Counted from the stretch's first letter, positions 16,443 through 25,698 are shown. The stretch is 64,000 bases of DNA from HKCCE3408 sp039191215 (GCA_039191215.1 JBCCXT010000002.1:62001-126000), one strand, 5' to 3'. Made by a program: numbers and translations. The notes: generated by a model not told the origin, from the letters alone.

Positions 16443-17745
16443 GTTTGCGGATCTTGAGCTGGGTCAGGCGGTTTTTCTCCCGCGCGGCGACTTCGAATTG
16501 AAACCCGTGAAACGAGAACCGTTGCCCGACATTCGGGATCATCTGCGCTTCGTGGATCACAAGCCCGGCGACGGTGTTCGCCTCCTCATCCGGCAGCGCC
16601 CAATCGGCGGCGCGGTTGAGGTCACGGATCGTCATCGCGCCATCGATAACGTATTGGCCGTCGGGCCCCGGTGTCAGCGCATGCGGCTCTTCGACATCAA
16701 ACTCATCGGCGATCTCGCCGACGATCTCTTCTAGAATATCCTCCAGCGTGATCAGGCCCTGGAGCGCGCCGTATTCATCGACAACCAGGGCAAAATGCGT
16801 GTGACGGCGCAGAAACTCGCGCATTTGATCGTCGAGCGTGGTCGTGTCGGGCACAAAATAAGGCGGGTTGGCAACCTGACCGATGTCAAAGCCCTCTAGC
16901 CCCGTCGCATCACCGCCGCGCAACAGGCTGTCCATCGCGCGCAACAAGTCTTTGGCATGCACAACGCCGATGATGTCTTCCTTTTCACCGCGGAACACCG
17001 GCAGGCGCGTATGGCTGGAGGCGAGCGCCTGGCTCAGGATCGCCTCAGGCGGGTCGGAGGCATCGATCATTTCGATGTCGGAACGGTGCAGCATGATTTC
17101 ATCGACATTGCGTTCATGCAGGTCGAGCGCGCCGAGCAGCCGGTCGCGCTGCTCTTTCTCAACCACGCCCTCTGAATGTCCGATCGAAAGCGCGCCGACG
17201 ATCTCTTCCTGCACAGACAGCATCTGCTGGTCGCTGTCGATCACCACGCCAAACGGGCGCAAAACCCCGCGCACGATGATGCGGACGACGGCCACAACAG
17301 GCGCCAGGACCGAGATGATGATGCCGATGGGGGTGGCCGCGCGTGCAGCTGCCCGTTCGGGGTCATTGATGGCATAGGTCTTGGGCAGGACTTCGGCAAA
17401 GATCAGCACCAGGGCCGTCATCACTAGGGTCGCCGCCGCGACGCCGCTTTCCCCCATTAGCCGGGTGAAAAGTGCTGTGGCCAGCGAGGTTGCCAGGATA
17501 TTGGCCAGGTTGTTGCCCAGAAGGATGCCGCCGATCAGACGCTCATTGTCTTCTTTCAGCTCCAACGCTCGGGCCGCGCCGCGATCGCCACGATCAGCCG
17601 CGTTGCGCAATTTTCCGCGTGAGGCGGCCGTGAGCGCCGTCTCTGACCCGGAGAAGAGCCCTGAACAGACCAGTAGAAAAAGGATCGCTGCAGCGCTGAT
17701 CCAGGCATAGGTCGGGTTAAATTCGGCAAGTATGGGATCGGCCAT
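16435..17745 (-). CDS. CorC/HlyC-family transporter (CNNM + CBS + CorC_HlyC domains)
   Basis: Membrane protein of 436 aa. A DUF21/CNNM region (residues about 10-190) has four hydrophobic spans and the motif CSGLFSGSETALTAASRGKL. It is followed by two CBS domains and a C-terminal CorC_HlyC domain. The CBS2 segment reads FALVVDEYGALQGLITLEDI. Relatives are linked to magnesium or cobalt efflux and, by name only, to haemolysin. The ATG at 17745 has AAAGG upstream. The gene follows xerD by 12 bases in a cluster with overlapping neighbours. Confidence 0.88.
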   Translation of the reverse strand: MADPILAEFNPTYAWISAAAILFLLVCSGLFSGSETALTAASRGKLRNAADRGDRGAARALELKEDNERLIGGILLGNNLANILATSLATALFTRLMGESGVAAATLVMTALVLIFAEVLPKTYAINDPERAAARAATPIGIIISVLAPVVAVVRIIVRGVLRPFGVVIDSDQQMLSVQEEIVGALSIGHSEGVVEKEQRDRLLGALDLHERNVDEIMLHRSDIEMIDASDPPEAILSQALASSHTRLPVFRGEKEDIIGVVHAKDLLRAMDSLLRGGDATGLEGFDIGQVANPPYFVPDTTTLDDQMREFLRRHTHFALVVDEYGALQGLITLEDILEEIVGEIADEFDVEEPHALTPGPDGQYVIDGAMTIRDLNRAADWALPDEEANTVAGLVIHEAQMIPNVGQRFSFHGFQFEVAAREKNRLTQLKIRKLG

Positions 17746-17757
17746 CTTTTGGTGCCT

Positions 17758-18678
17758 TTAGCTTTCGTCAGCCAGCGGATGATGGTCGAGGACCAGCGAT
17801 TTGAGCCGCTCATCCAGGACATGGGTGTAGATCTCGGTTGTGGCGATATCGGCATGGCCGAGCAGCGCTTGGATGGCGCGCAAATCCGCGCCACCGGCCA
17901 AAAGATGCGTGGCAAAGGCGTGGCGCAGCGTGTGCGGGGTCACCTTGTTGGGGGCGATCCCCGCCACCACGGCGATCTCTTTGATCAAAGTATAAAAGCG
18001 CACGCGGGTCAGATGGCCGGATTTGCCGCCGGAGGGAAACAAAAACCTTGGCACATTGCCGTCCTGCGACGCCGCATCGAGATGTTCCAGCCAAGCGGCA
18101 GAAGCCGCGCGGGCAGGCGCGGATAAAGGCACCATCCGCTCCTTGTTGCCCTTGCCGCGAATGAGGATCATCGCCGGATCGCCGCGCAGGCTTGCTGTTG
18201 GCAGGGAAACCAATTCGGTTACCCGCAAACCGGTGGCATAAAGCAGCTGCACCAAGCAGGCGTTGCGCAATCGATCCGGATCGGTCCGGCCGTGATGCGC
18301 GGCCGCACCAAGCAGCCGGTCAACCTCATCATGGTCCAGCGTTTTGGGCAATCTGCGGGCTTTGCCCGGGCCTTTGAGCCGCAAGGCGGGATTGTCCTGC
18401 CGCAATCCGTCTTCATGCAGAAAGCGAAAGAATTGCCGCAGCGCTGACAGCCTGCGCGCACGCGTTGCCTGCGCCAGACCTTGTGCCTCAAGATCAATGG
18501 CATAGGCCTCTATATCGGTGCGCGTAGCCTGGATCGGATCGAGGTCGCGCCGGGCAGCCCAACCCAAATAGTCCTTCAAGTCACGGCCATAGGCCAGCAG
18601 CGTGTTGCGGGCGGCATTGGCTTCGGCGGCTTGTGCCTCCAAAAAAGCCTGCAAGATGTGCGTCGGCGCGGTGCTCAT
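17758..18678 (-). CDS. xerD: Tyrosine recombinase XerD
   Basis: Site-specific recombinase of 306 aa that, with XerC, resolves chromosome dimers at dif. The N-terminal SAM-like DNA-binding domain covers about residues 5-90. All catalytic residues are present: Arg152 (ATGLRVTEL), Lys176 (GKGNKER), His249 and Arg252 (HTLRHAFATHL), His275 (LLGHADIAT) and Tyr284 (TTEIYTHV). The length is that of housekeeping XerC/D rather than a phage integrase. The start overlaps the stop of the upstream 522-aa gene as ATGA. XerD is preferred to XerC because of the aroK/aroB neighbourhood. Confidence 0.9.
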   Translation of the reverse strand: MSTAPTHILQAFLEAQAAEANAARNTLLAYGRDLKDYLGWAARRDLDPIQATRTDIEAYAIDLEAQGLAQATRARRLSALRQFFRFLHEDGLRQDNPALRLKGPGKARRLPKTLDHDEVDRLLGAAAHHGRTDPDRLRNACLVQLLYATGLRVTELVSLPTASLRGDPAMILIRGKGNKERMVPLSAPARAASAAWLEHLDAASQDGNVPRFLFPSGGKSGHLTRVRFYTLIKEIAVVAGIAPNKVTPHTLRHAFATHLLAGGADLRAIQALLGHADIATTEIYTHVLDERLKSLVLDHHPLADES

Positions 18679-20243
18679 GCGGCAAAGGTATCCAACAGCA
18701 GGATCTGAAGGGCGGCGCGCCGTGCCGTATCTTCAAGCCCGAAGGTCCGGAACAAGCGCAGCGCATCGGCAACATCATCGCCATCAGCCCCGTCCGACAT
18801 CAACACCATCACCGCGCTCAAAAGTGCCTCACCCAATCGGCCATCGATGATCGTGCGTGCATAGCGCTGCGGCCGGTCTGAGGCGCGGAAGGCTTCGGCA
18901 ACCGCCAGGCTTAACGGATCGCGGCTGGGGGCCGCAGTTGCCTCGCCGCGGGCAAGGGCAAACAAACACGCCTCTTGCCGAGTTTGCGGTGTGGCGCGTG
19001 TGGCCAGACGCTCATATGCGGGCGACAAAAGACCGATGCGATGGGCCACTTCGACGCTGTCGCCCGTCAGAGGCAGTCGCATCAATGCCTCGCCGTAGAT
19101 GGTGGCAAAGGCGACCGTCAGACCAGCCTCATCCATCGCCGCCACCGCATTTGGCAAAAGATCAGCAACTGCGCCGACATCGCCGGCCAAGATCGCGGCA
19201 TCAACGGCCGCTAAAAGTCGCGCGCGTTCCCAGATGTCGCCCGAGATCGAGGAACTATGGGTCGTCGCGATGGCCAGCCATTCTTGCGGCGCGATTGCAT
19301 TGTGCCGGATCAGGCGCTCCGCGGCGGCCAGTTGTGCGCGCCAGCCTGCGACATCGGCCAGGTCGGCATAGCTGAAGGCGGGTGGCAGACCGGTCGCAGC
19401 CGGTCGCTCTCCGACGGCCGCGCGCATTGTGTAAAATAGCGGCGTGATGGCTGGGTCCGGTGGCAACGGCGGCTCGCCCTCAAAAAGCTCCGGGTCGAGG
19501 AACCGCGCGATCAGATCGGCCTCAGCGTCCGGGATGTGGCCTAATGCGGCGCCCGTGCCAAGCGACAGCGCCGCGGCCGACCAATCACCGGTGCGTGCCA
19601 GGCAGAAGATGCGGGCCGGGAAGGCAGGGGCGATATCGGGATTGGCCCGCATCGCAGCACAAGCGCGGTCGGCTTGGCCGGTCAAAAGGCTGATATCGAA
19701 AAAACGGCGGAAAAGCTGCGGCTCCGTCGGGCCCGCGCGTTCGGTCAAGGCGCGCGCAGGCTGCAGCGCGCCGCGCGCCAGCAGCATGTCGATCCGCGCC
19801 AAAAGCAGCACTGGATCAGGCCCGGCATCAACGGGCGCATCCAGTTCGGCCAGGGCAAGGCTTTGAGTGAAACTCAGCATTGCCGGCAGCCCGTCGGGCG
19901 GCAAAGCGCGAAAGAGCCGCGCCAGTTCGCGCGTTTCAGACGGCCCCCAGAGATTGGCCGGCAGGCCGGTGACGGCCGGCGATAAAAGGCCCACCGCATC
20001 AAGCCGTGACGCGCCCAAGGGCATCGCGGAGATCGGCGCCGGGATGGCTGAGGTCGCGATATTGCCATGCGGCGCAATGATCACGTCTGAAAGCCAGGAC
20101 GGCGCGGTAAATTCCTGCGCCGACGCCGTACCCGACAGCACAAACATCGCCAGGGCCGCGCCCGTTTGAAGGACCCGGCGACACGCAAGTCGCGCCGCGT
20201 TGTTTGACGAAAAATCGGGCTGATCGCGCGTCTTACTGACCAT
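18675..20243 (-). CDS. Exported hypothetical protein, helical (522 aa)
   Basis: Function unknown. A signal peptide is clear (VLQTGAALAMFVLSGTASAQ, cleavage near residue 42). The mature part is almost entirely amphipathic helices rich in Ala and Leu. Segments such as LLARGALQPARALTERA and AACLARTG-type repeats resemble TPR-like solenoids but match no standard consensus. It is probably periplasmic. The gene overlaps xerD by 4 bases downstream and a 45-aa membrane protein gene by 11 bases upstream. This arrangement next to aroK looks conserved in the group, so the protein is likely real. Confidence 0.75.
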   Translation of the reverse strand: MVSKTRDQPDFSSNNAARLACRRVLQTGAALAMFVLSGTASAQEFTAPSWLSDVIIAPHGNIATSAIPAPISAMPLGASRLDAVGLLSPAVTGLPANLWGPSETRELARLFRALPPDGLPAMLSFTQSLALAELDAPVDAGPDPVLLLARIDMLLARGALQPARALTERAGPTEPQLFRRFFDISLLTGQADRACAAMRANPDIAPAFPARIFCLARTGDWSAAALSLGTGAALGHIPDAEADLIARFLDPELFEGEPPLPPDPAITPLFYTMRAAVGERPAATGLPPAFSYADLADVAGWRAQLAAAERLIRHNAIAPQEWLAIATTHSSSISGDIWERARLLAAVDAAILAGDVGAVADLLPNAVAAMDEAGLTVAFATIYGEALMRLPLTGDSVEVAHRIGLLSPAYERLATRATPQTRQEACLFALARGEATAAPSRDPLSLAVAEAFRASDRPQRYARTIIDGRLGEALLSAVMVLMSDGADGDDVADALRLFRTFGLEDTARRAALQILLLDTFAA

Positions 20244-20370
20244 CCAAGGTGACAGGTGCTGAGATATCTCGGGTCTCCGGCGTCATGAACCCAGAATAGG
20301 AATAGCCGATCAGGCCGACGACTGCCAGCACGACCAAAAATACAATCAGCCAAAACAGACGCCGTACCAT
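20233..20370 (-). CDS. Small membrane protein (45 aa)
   Basis: One N-terminal membrane span (VRRLFWLIVFLVVLAVVGLI) is followed by a short polar tail ending in SAPVTLDGQ. The ATG at 20370 has AGGGAC upstream. The stop lies 11 bases inside the start of the 522-aa exported protein, so the two are coupled. The 103-base gap to aroK on the other strand holds the divergent promoters. The function is unknown. Confidence 0.65.
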   Translation of the reverse strand: MVRRLFWLIVFLVVLAVVGLIGYSYSGFMTPETRDISAPVTLDGQ

Positions 20371-20473
20371 TTTTGAAGTCCCTGCTCGGACGAAGCTGCG
20401 TTTGCCCGCCGCTTGCTTTCCATATAAGCCATGCGAGGTCGGGATTGGCCAGGGCGAAGGGCATTTTTCTGAA

Positions 20474-21061
20474 ATGGGCGAAAGCATGCCAGAAACGCAG
20501 GGGCCGGATGTGTCTCGGCTGCAGCGGACGCTTGTGCTGGTTGGCATGCCTGGGTCAGGAAAAACGGCGATTGGGCGCGCCTTGTCGGCCCGGCTGGGCG
20601 TGGCGATGCGCGATTCCGATGCAGCGATTGTGGAGCGCGCAAGGCTGAGCATCGCGGAGATTTTCGAGCGCTACGGCGAGGCGTTTTTTCGCGAGCGCGA
20701 AGGCCAGGTCATTGCATCCCTGCTCGGGGGTCCGCCAACGGTCTTGTCGACCGGCGGCGGGGCCTGGCTTTCAGCGGCTAACCGCGCCCGGATTGCCGCT
20801 CAGGCCGCCGTCGTTTGGCTGCAGGCCGATCACGAGTTGCTTTGGTCCCGCGTCCGGCATCGCACCACGCGCCCGCTTTTGATGACCGACGATCCCAAAG
20901 CAACGCTTGCTGCGCTGCAAGCCGAGCGCGAGCCCGTCTATGCCAAGGCCGAGTTTACGCTGCAGGTGCGGCCGGAATGGTCAATTCTGGCCACAACCGA
21001 TGCGCTCGAGGCGCTATTGACCGATGCCGGTGTCGTCGTGCCGCAAAGGCAAGACCGATGA
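20474..21061 (+). CDS. aroK: Shikimate kinase
   Basis: Phosphorylates shikimate at O3 in the fifth step of the shikimate pathway. The 195-aa protein has Walker A GMPGSGKT (residues 24-31), the shikimate-binding Asp in MRDSDAAI, Arg in FFREREGQ, the STGGGAWL loop and the lid arginine in RTTRPLL. The ATG at 20474 (MGESMPET) is preferred; GAAGGG lies upstream. Another ATG four codons later is possible. The stop overlaps the aroB start as ATGA. Confidence 0.95.
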   Translation: MGESMPETQGPDVSRLQRTLVLVGMPGSGKTAIGRALSARLGVAMRDSDAAIVERARLSIAEIFERYGEAFFREREGQVIASLLGGPPTVLSTGGGAWLSAANRARIAAQAAVVWLQADHELLWSRVRHRTTRPLLMTDDPKATLAALQAEREPVYAKAEFTLQVRPEWSILATTDALEALLTDAGVVVPQRQDR

Positions 21062-22173
21062 GCGAAACGGTACATGTTCCGCTGGATGGCCGGGCCTATG
21101 ACGTGCGGATCGGGCCGGGCCTTCTGGCGCGCGCCGGTGCCGAGATTGCCGATCTGTTACCGCGGCCAAGGGTCTGGGTTGTCACGGAAACCCGTGTCGC
21201 ACGGGCGCATTTGGGGGCATTGCGGGCAGGGTTGGATAGCCAGGGGATTGCCATGGCTGAGTTGGTCTTGCCGCCGGGTGAGGCCACGAAAAACTGGACG
21301 GATTTGGGTCAGACCGTTGAATGGCTGTTGTCCGAACGGGTTGAGCGGCGCGACGTTATCATTGCTTTTGGCGGCGGTGTCATCGGCGATCTGGTCGGCT
21401 TTGCCGCCGCAATCCTGCGTCGCGGTGTGCGGTTCGTGCAAATCCCCACGACCTTACTGGCGCAGGTCGACAGCTCCGTCGGTGGCAAAACCGGGATCAA
21501 CAGCCCGCATGGTAAGAACCTGATCGGTGCGTTCCATCAACCCAGCCGCGTTTTGGCCGATATTGACGTCTTGGACACGCTGTCGCCGCGCGATTTCCTG
21601 TCCGGCTACGGCGAGGTGGTGAAATACGGGCTTTTGGGCGACGCGGCGTTTTTTGCCTGGCTTGAAGTCAATGGTCCGGCGCTGGCGGCGGGTGATGCCG
21701 CAGCGCGCGCGTATGCGGTGCGCCGCGCGGTCGAGATGAAAGCTGAAATCGTCGTGCGCGACGAGACAGAGCAGGGCGATAGAGCTTTGCTAAACTTGGG
21801 CCATACGTTCGGCCACGCGCTGGAAGCCGCGACGGGCTATTCGGACCGGCTGTTGCATGGCGAAGCCGTGGCGATCGGCTGCGGCTTGGCGTTTCAGCTG
21901 TCGGCGCAGCTGGGCCTTTGTGCACAAGAGGAGCCAAGCCGGGTTTCCGCTCATCTGGCAAAGATGAACATGGCGCGGGAATTATCTGATATTCATGGGG
22001 AATTACCCGATGCGGATGGGCTCATGGATTTGATGGCACAGGACAAAAAAGTGGTTGCCGGTCAGATGCGGTTTGTTCTGGCCCATGCGATCGGACAGGC
22101 ATTTGTCACGGCGGATGTGGCGCCCGATGCCGTGCATAGGGTTTTGACCCAAGCGCTTGCCGGGCGCGGCTGA
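21058..22173 (+). CDS. aroB: 3-dehydroquinate synthase
   Basis: Converts DAHP to 3-dehydroquinate with NAD and a divalent metal (second shikimate step). The 371-aa protein has the NAD-binding AFGGGVIGDLVGFAAA segment, PTTLLAQVDSSVGGKTGIN and the metal-binding NLGHTFGHALEA. The length is typical. It is coupled to aroK by a 4-base overlap. The first pathway enzyme lies separately at 59508. Confidence 0.96.
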   Translation: MSETVHVPLDGRAYDVRIGPGLLARAGAEIADLLPRPRVWVVTETRVARAHLGALRAGLDSQGIAMAELVLPPGEATKNWTDLGQTVEWLLSERVERRDVIIAFGGGVIGDLVGFAAAILRRGVRFVQIPTTLLAQVDSSVGGKTGINSPHGKNLIGAFHQPSRVLADIDVLDTLSPRDFLSGYGEVVKYGLLGDAAFFAWLEVNGPALAAGDAAARAYAVRRAVEMKAEIVVRDETEQGDRALLNLGHTFGHALEAATGYSDRLLHGEAVAIGCGLAFQLSAQLGLCAQEEPSRVSAHLAKMNMARELSDIHGELPDADGLMDLMAQDKKVVAGQMRFVLAHAIGQAFVTADVAPDAVHRVLTQALAGRG

Positions 22174-22199
22174 ATGTTGGCGGTCCGTCAGTGCGACTT

Positions 22200-22709
22200 C
22201 TATCCCGAAGTGCCGCGATACGGCTCAACATATTGCAGCGCCATATCCCAAGGAAAGAATATCCAGGTATCCTGGCTGACGCCGGGGATGAACGTGTCAA
22301 CCAACGGCTCTCCCTTCGGTTTTGCATAGACGGTCGCAAAATGCGCGTTTGGCAGCAGCGCGCGCACGACCTCTAGCGTTCTTCCGGTATCAACCAGGTC
22401 GTCGATCACCAAAACGCCCGTCCCGTCGCCGACCATTTCCGGGTCGGGCCGCGACAGAACAACAGGCTCGGCTTGAGTCGTGTGATCGTAGGACTTCACG
22501 GAGATCGTATCGACCAGACGGATATCGAGCTCTCGCGAGATGATCATGGCCGGGGCCATGCCCCCCCGGGTGATCGCAACAACGGCCGTCCAGGAACCGT
22601 TGGCACCGGGGCCGCGTTTATCGAGACGCCAGGCGAGCGCGCGGGCATCGCGGTGGATTTGATCCCAGGAAACGTGGAAGCCTTTTTCATGCGGCAGTGG
22701 ATTGATCAT
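22200..22709 (-). CDS. gpt: Xanthine(-guanine) phosphoribosyltransferase
   Basis: Purine salvage enzyme of 169 aa that joins PRPP to xanthine or guanine. The PRPP-binding loop reads GVLVIDDLVDTGRTLEVV. The N-terminal HVSWDQIHRDARALAWRL and the FFPWDM ending match the Gpt family. The ATG at 22709 (MINPLPHEKGF) has GAGGGG six bases upstream. Two earlier in-frame starts lack a site. It converges with aroB, 26 bases away. Confidence 0.9.
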   Translation of the reverse strand: MINPLPHEKGFHVSWDQIHRDARALAWRLDKRGPGANGSWTAVVAITRGGMAPAMIISRELDIRLVDTISVKSYDHTTQAEPVVLSRPDPEMVGDGTGVLVIDDLVDTGRTLEVVRALLPNAHFATVYAKPKGEPLVDTFIPGVSQDTWIFFPWDMALQYVEPYRGTSG

Positions 22710-22833
22710 GGCAGGCCCCTCGGACATCGCTGTGCTTGCGATGTAGCGAAGCGTCGCAGGATTGGCCAGTGGGACCGGGCGCCGGTCACTCAATCGACGC
22801 CTGAAACGCCACGGCTTCTGTCGACGCGCGGGC

Positions 22834-23646
22834 CTAGCCGTCTTTCTTTTCTAGCGTCATGTCGGGCGCTTCAGGGTTCTTCATGCCAACCACATGGTAG
22901 CCTGCATCGACATGATGCACCTCACCTGTCACCGACGACGACATATCCGATAGAAAATATAGCGCCGATTGCCCGACCTCATCTTGCGTCACCGTGCGCC
23001 GCAAAGGGGAATTATGTTCGTTCCATTTCAGGATGTAGCGGAAGTCGCCGATGCCGGATGCGGCAAGCGTTTTGATTGTGCCGGCCGAGATTGCGTTAAC
23101 CCGGATGCCCTGGCGCCCCAGATCCTCGGCCAGATACATCACGCTGGCCTCCAGCGCGGCCTTGGCCACTCCCATCACGTTATAGTGAGGCATGACCTTC
23201 TCGGCGCCGTAATAGGTCAGCGTAAGCAAGGATCCGCCCATCGGCATCAGTTTTTCGGCGCGTTGGCACACAGCCGTGAATGAATAGACCGAAATATCCA
23301 TCGTCATCGAAAAATTTGCCGCGCTTGTATCGACATAACGGCCGCGCAATTCGGATTTATCGGAAAAGCCGATTGCATGGACAACAAAATCGAGCTGACC
23401 CCAGGTCTTCTCCAAATTTGCAAATAACCCGTCAAGACTGTCCGCATCGCCAACGTCACAAGGGTATACAATGGATGAGCCGACACTTTGGGCCAAGGGG
23501 GCAACGCGTTTCAGAAGGGCCTCACCTTGGTAAGAGAAGGCAAGTTCCGCACCTTCCGCCGCTGCCGCTTTTGCAATCCCCCAGGCAATGGATTTGTCGT
23601 TCGCAAGGCCCATGATCAGCCCGCGTTTGCCCGTCATGATCCCCAT
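22834..23646 (-). CDS. fabI: Enoyl-[acyl-carrier-protein] reductase (NADH)
   Basis: Last reductive step of fatty acid elongation; the triclosan-sensitive type. The 270-aa short-chain-dehydrogenase fold has RGLIMGLANDKSIAWGIA at the nucleotide site. The catalytic pair lies in YNVMGVAKAALE (Tyr-x6-Lys), preceded by LTYYGAEKVMP. The substrate-specificity segment IKTLAASGI is present. The start is taken at ATG 23646. A GTG at 23655 and an ATG at 23637 are also in frame. It is divergent from pdxH, with 145 bases between them. Confidence 0.93.
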   Translation of the reverse strand: MGIMTGKRGLIMGLANDKSIAWGIAKAAAAEGAELAFSYQGEALLKRVAPLAQSVGSSIVYPCDVGDADSLDGLFANLEKTWGQLDFVVHAIGFSDKSELRGRYVDTSAANFSMTMDISVYSFTAVCQRAEKLMPMGGSLLTLTYYGAEKVMPHYNVMGVAKAALEASVMYLAEDLGRQGIRVNAISAGTIKTLAASGIGDFRYILKWNEHNSPLRRTVTQDEVGQSALYFLSDMSSSVTGEVHHVDAGYHVVGMKNPEAPDMTLEKKDG

Positions 23647-23791
23647 TTGCCCCACATCTCCGCCGATTATTCTATCGCTTTCGTTTATTGTATGAACCCG
23701 GGCGCATCAAGCGCGGCTGAGACCGCTTGCAGGCTGCTAAACGGGTCAGTACAAGATCGTCCGAGGGACAAATGATGGGACAAGGGCGGTA

Positions 23792-24397
23792 ATGGTCGAC
23801 CGCGATGGTATCTTTGACGGTGATGATCCATTTGTGATCGCGCAGGCGTGGCTGGCAGAGGCCGAGGCGAAAGAGGTTAACGACCCCAATGCGATGGCGC
23901 TCGCCACGGTCGACGACACCGGTTTGCCGAATGTGCGCATGGTCCTTTTGAAAGATATCGAAGACGCGGGCTTTGTCTTTTACACCAATTACGGATCGGC
24001 CAAATCGGTTGAAGCCGAAAGCGCCGGCAAGGCAGCTTTTGTGATCCACTGGAAGAGCTTGCGGCGCCAAATTCGCGTGCGCGGAACGGTTAGCCGTGAA
24101 GAGGGTGCGCAGGCTGATGATTACTACGCCTCGCGCTCGCTAAAAAGCCGACTTGGCGCCTGGGCGTCTGACCAATCGCAGCCCCTCAGCAGCAGGGCGA
24201 GCCTGATGGCAGAGGTTGCGCGCGTGACCGCAGAACAAGGGCCCAATCCGCCGCGACCGCCCTTTTGGGGGGGCTTCCGCATAACCCCGTCGGAGATCGA
24301 GTTTTGGGCTGACGGTGCATTCCGACTGCATGACCGATTTAGATGGCGTCGCGTCACCTCGGATGCGCCATGGACAATTCAGAGACTAAACCCGTAA
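23792..24397 (+). CDS. pdxH: Pyridoxamine 5'-phosphate oxidase
   Basis: FMN enzyme of 201 aa that makes pyridoxal 5'-phosphate. FMN-binding RMVLLKDIEDAGFVFYTNY and HWKSLRRQIRVRG are typical. The C-terminal FWADGAFRLHDRFRWRR block ending in TIQRLNP is the conserved PdxH dimerisation tail. The ATG at 23792 has GGGACAAGGGCGG upstream. The length is slightly below that of the E. coli enzyme (218 aa), as usual in alphaproteobacteria. Confidence 0.95.
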   Translation: MVDRDGIFDGDDPFVIAQAWLAEAEAKEVNDPNAMALATVDDTGLPNVRMVLLKDIEDAGFVFYTNYGSAKSVEAESAGKAAFVIHWKSLRRQIRVRGTVSREEGAQADDYYASRSLKSRLGAWASDQSQPLSSRASLMAEVARVTAEQGPNPPRPPFWGGFRITPSEIEFWADGAFRLHDRFRWRRVTSDAPWTIQRLNP

Positions 24398-24432
24398 TGA
24401 GAAATGCTGGAAAGAATTGGCCGTTACAATTT

Positions 24433-24465
24433 TTGTATTTTGCAATTCGTGAAATACCATATAAT
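24433..24465 (+). promoter_or_regulatory. Candidate promoter of the cold-shock gene
   Basis: A perfect TATAAT lies at 24460-24465. TTTTGC (24438-24443) sits 16 bases before it and TTGTAT at 24433 is a less well-spaced alternative. The leader from here to the ATG at 24575 is over 100 bases long and relatively A+T-rich. Long leaders are common for cold-shock mRNAs. Confidence 0.4.
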
Positions 24466-24574
24466 TGTTCGCAAAAGGAAAAGTGGCACCCGGTTGTAGA
24501 CGTGCTAATGTGTAACATTGTGAAACGACCCGTGGGGCTGTGGTACAGTGGGGCAGTGCGGTAAGGAAATGAGG

Positions 24575-25102
24575 ATGACGGAGGAAAGTTTAGGCTCCGC
24601 TGGCGGCGTGCAAGGACGGGTAAAGTGGTTTGATGCCGCTAAAGGCTTTGGCTTCATCGTGGCTGATACCGGTGGCCCGGACATATTGCTTCACGCCAAT
24701 GTGCTGCGAAACTTCGGTCAGGGTTCGGTGGCCGACAATTCCCGTATCACGGTAATTGTGCATCGCACGCCCCGCGGTGTGCAGGCCCAGGAAATACTCG
24801 ATCTTGCGCCGCCTGAGGCCAACGGAATCGACCCGACCGGGTTTGAAGGTGTCGAAAACCTGACCGATGACGTCCCCTTTGTGGCCGCTCGGGTGAAATG
24901 GTTCGACAAGGCAAAGGGCTTTGGTTTTGCAAATGAATTTGGCAAACCGGCCGATGTATTTGTCCATATCGAAGTCCTGCGCCGCTTTGGCCTTGCTGAT
25001 CTGATGCCGGGGGAGGCGATCACGATGCGGGTCGTTGATGGCCCAAGGGGCAAAATGGCCGGAGAGGTGCGCCCCTGGGACTACGTCCGGGACGACGAAT
25101 GA
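24575..25102 (+). CDS. Protein with two cold-shock domains
   Basis: Nucleic-acid-binding protein of 175 aa with two cold-shock domains joined by an acidic linker. Each has the RNP-1-type motif: GRVKWFDAAKGFGFIVAD near residues 13-30, and ARVKWFDKAKGFGFANEF near residues 102-119. Double-CSD proteins of this length are common in alphaproteobacteria. The ATG at 24575 has AAGGA eight bases upstream; two earlier in-frame ATGs are less well placed. The stop overlaps the next gene's start as ATGA. Confidence 0.9.
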   Translation: MTEESLGSAGGVQGRVKWFDAAKGFGFIVADTGGPDILLHANVLRNFGQGSVADNSRITVIVHRTPRGVQAQEILDLAPPEANGIDPTGFEGVENLTDDVPFVAARVKWFDKAKGFGFANEFGKPADVFVHIEVLRRFGLADLMPGEAITMRVVDGPRGKMAGEVRPWDYVRDDE

Positions 25103-25578
25103 GCGCCTTTGGATTTGCCCGCCTGACGCTGGCGGTAGCTGTGATCGCGGCGCCACAACTTGCATTTGCCTGCAGCGACAGCAGGGTCGAGTTGCGTGGT
25201 GAGTTCGGCTCCGCGCGATTTTCCGTTGAAGTTGCCGTTACGCGCGAGGAACGCAGCCAAGGCCTTATGCATCGTGAGAGTCTTGCCGCAGGGGCAGGTA
25301 TGCTTTTTGTATATCCTGTCGAAGAAGAAGTTGGCTTTTGGATGGAAAACACACTCATCCCGCTCGACATGGTTTTCTTTGACGCGTCCGGCACGGTTGT
25401 GAAAGTGCACGAAAACGCCGTGCCGCTCGACCGGACGGTCATCCGCAGCGATTTCCCGACACAATATGTTTTGGAGATCAATGGCGGGCTGGCTGAGCAA
25501 ATTGGCATCACCGCTGGCGCCGAGTTGCGCCACCCCGCTGTGGCCCAAGATCTCGCTGTGTGGCCATGCGAAAACTAA
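25099..25578 (+). CDS. Exported DUF192 protein
   Basis: Protein of 159 aa with a signal peptide (LTLAVAVIAAPQLAFACSD, with a Cys after AFA that could allow lipidation, although the lipobox is imperfect). The DUF192 domain follows: VTREERSQGLMHRESLAAGA, GMLFVYPVEEEVGFWMENT and IPLDMVFFD. The family's function is unknown. It is coupled to the double-CSD gene, an arrangement that recurs in the group. The end lies 43 bases before tRNA-Pro. Confidence 0.85.
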   Translation: MSAFGFARLTLAVAVIAAPQLAFACSDSRVELRGEFGSARFSVEVAVTREERSQGLMHRESLAAGAGMLFVYPVEEEVGFWMENTLIPLDMVFFDASGTVVKVHENAVPLDRTVIRSDFPTQYVLEINGGLAEQIGITAGAELRHPAVAQDLAVWPCEN

Positions 25579-25621
25579 ACCCTTTCTTCGGTCGTCGACT
25601 GATTGTATTGGGCAGGACCGT

Positions 25622-25698
25622 CGGGGCGTAGCGCAGCCTGGTAGCGCGTCTGTTTTGGGTACAGAAGGTCGTGAGTTCGAATCTCGCCGCCCCGACCA
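25622..25698 (+). tRNA. tRNA-Pro, anticodon TGG
   Basis: tRNA of 77 nt. The acceptor stem CGGGGCG/CGCCCCG has 7 perfect pairs, then A and an encoded CCA at 25696-25698. The anticodon arm TCTGT/ACAGA encloses TTTGGGT, giving TGG. The T-loop reads GAGTTCGAATCTC. Confidence 0.95.
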
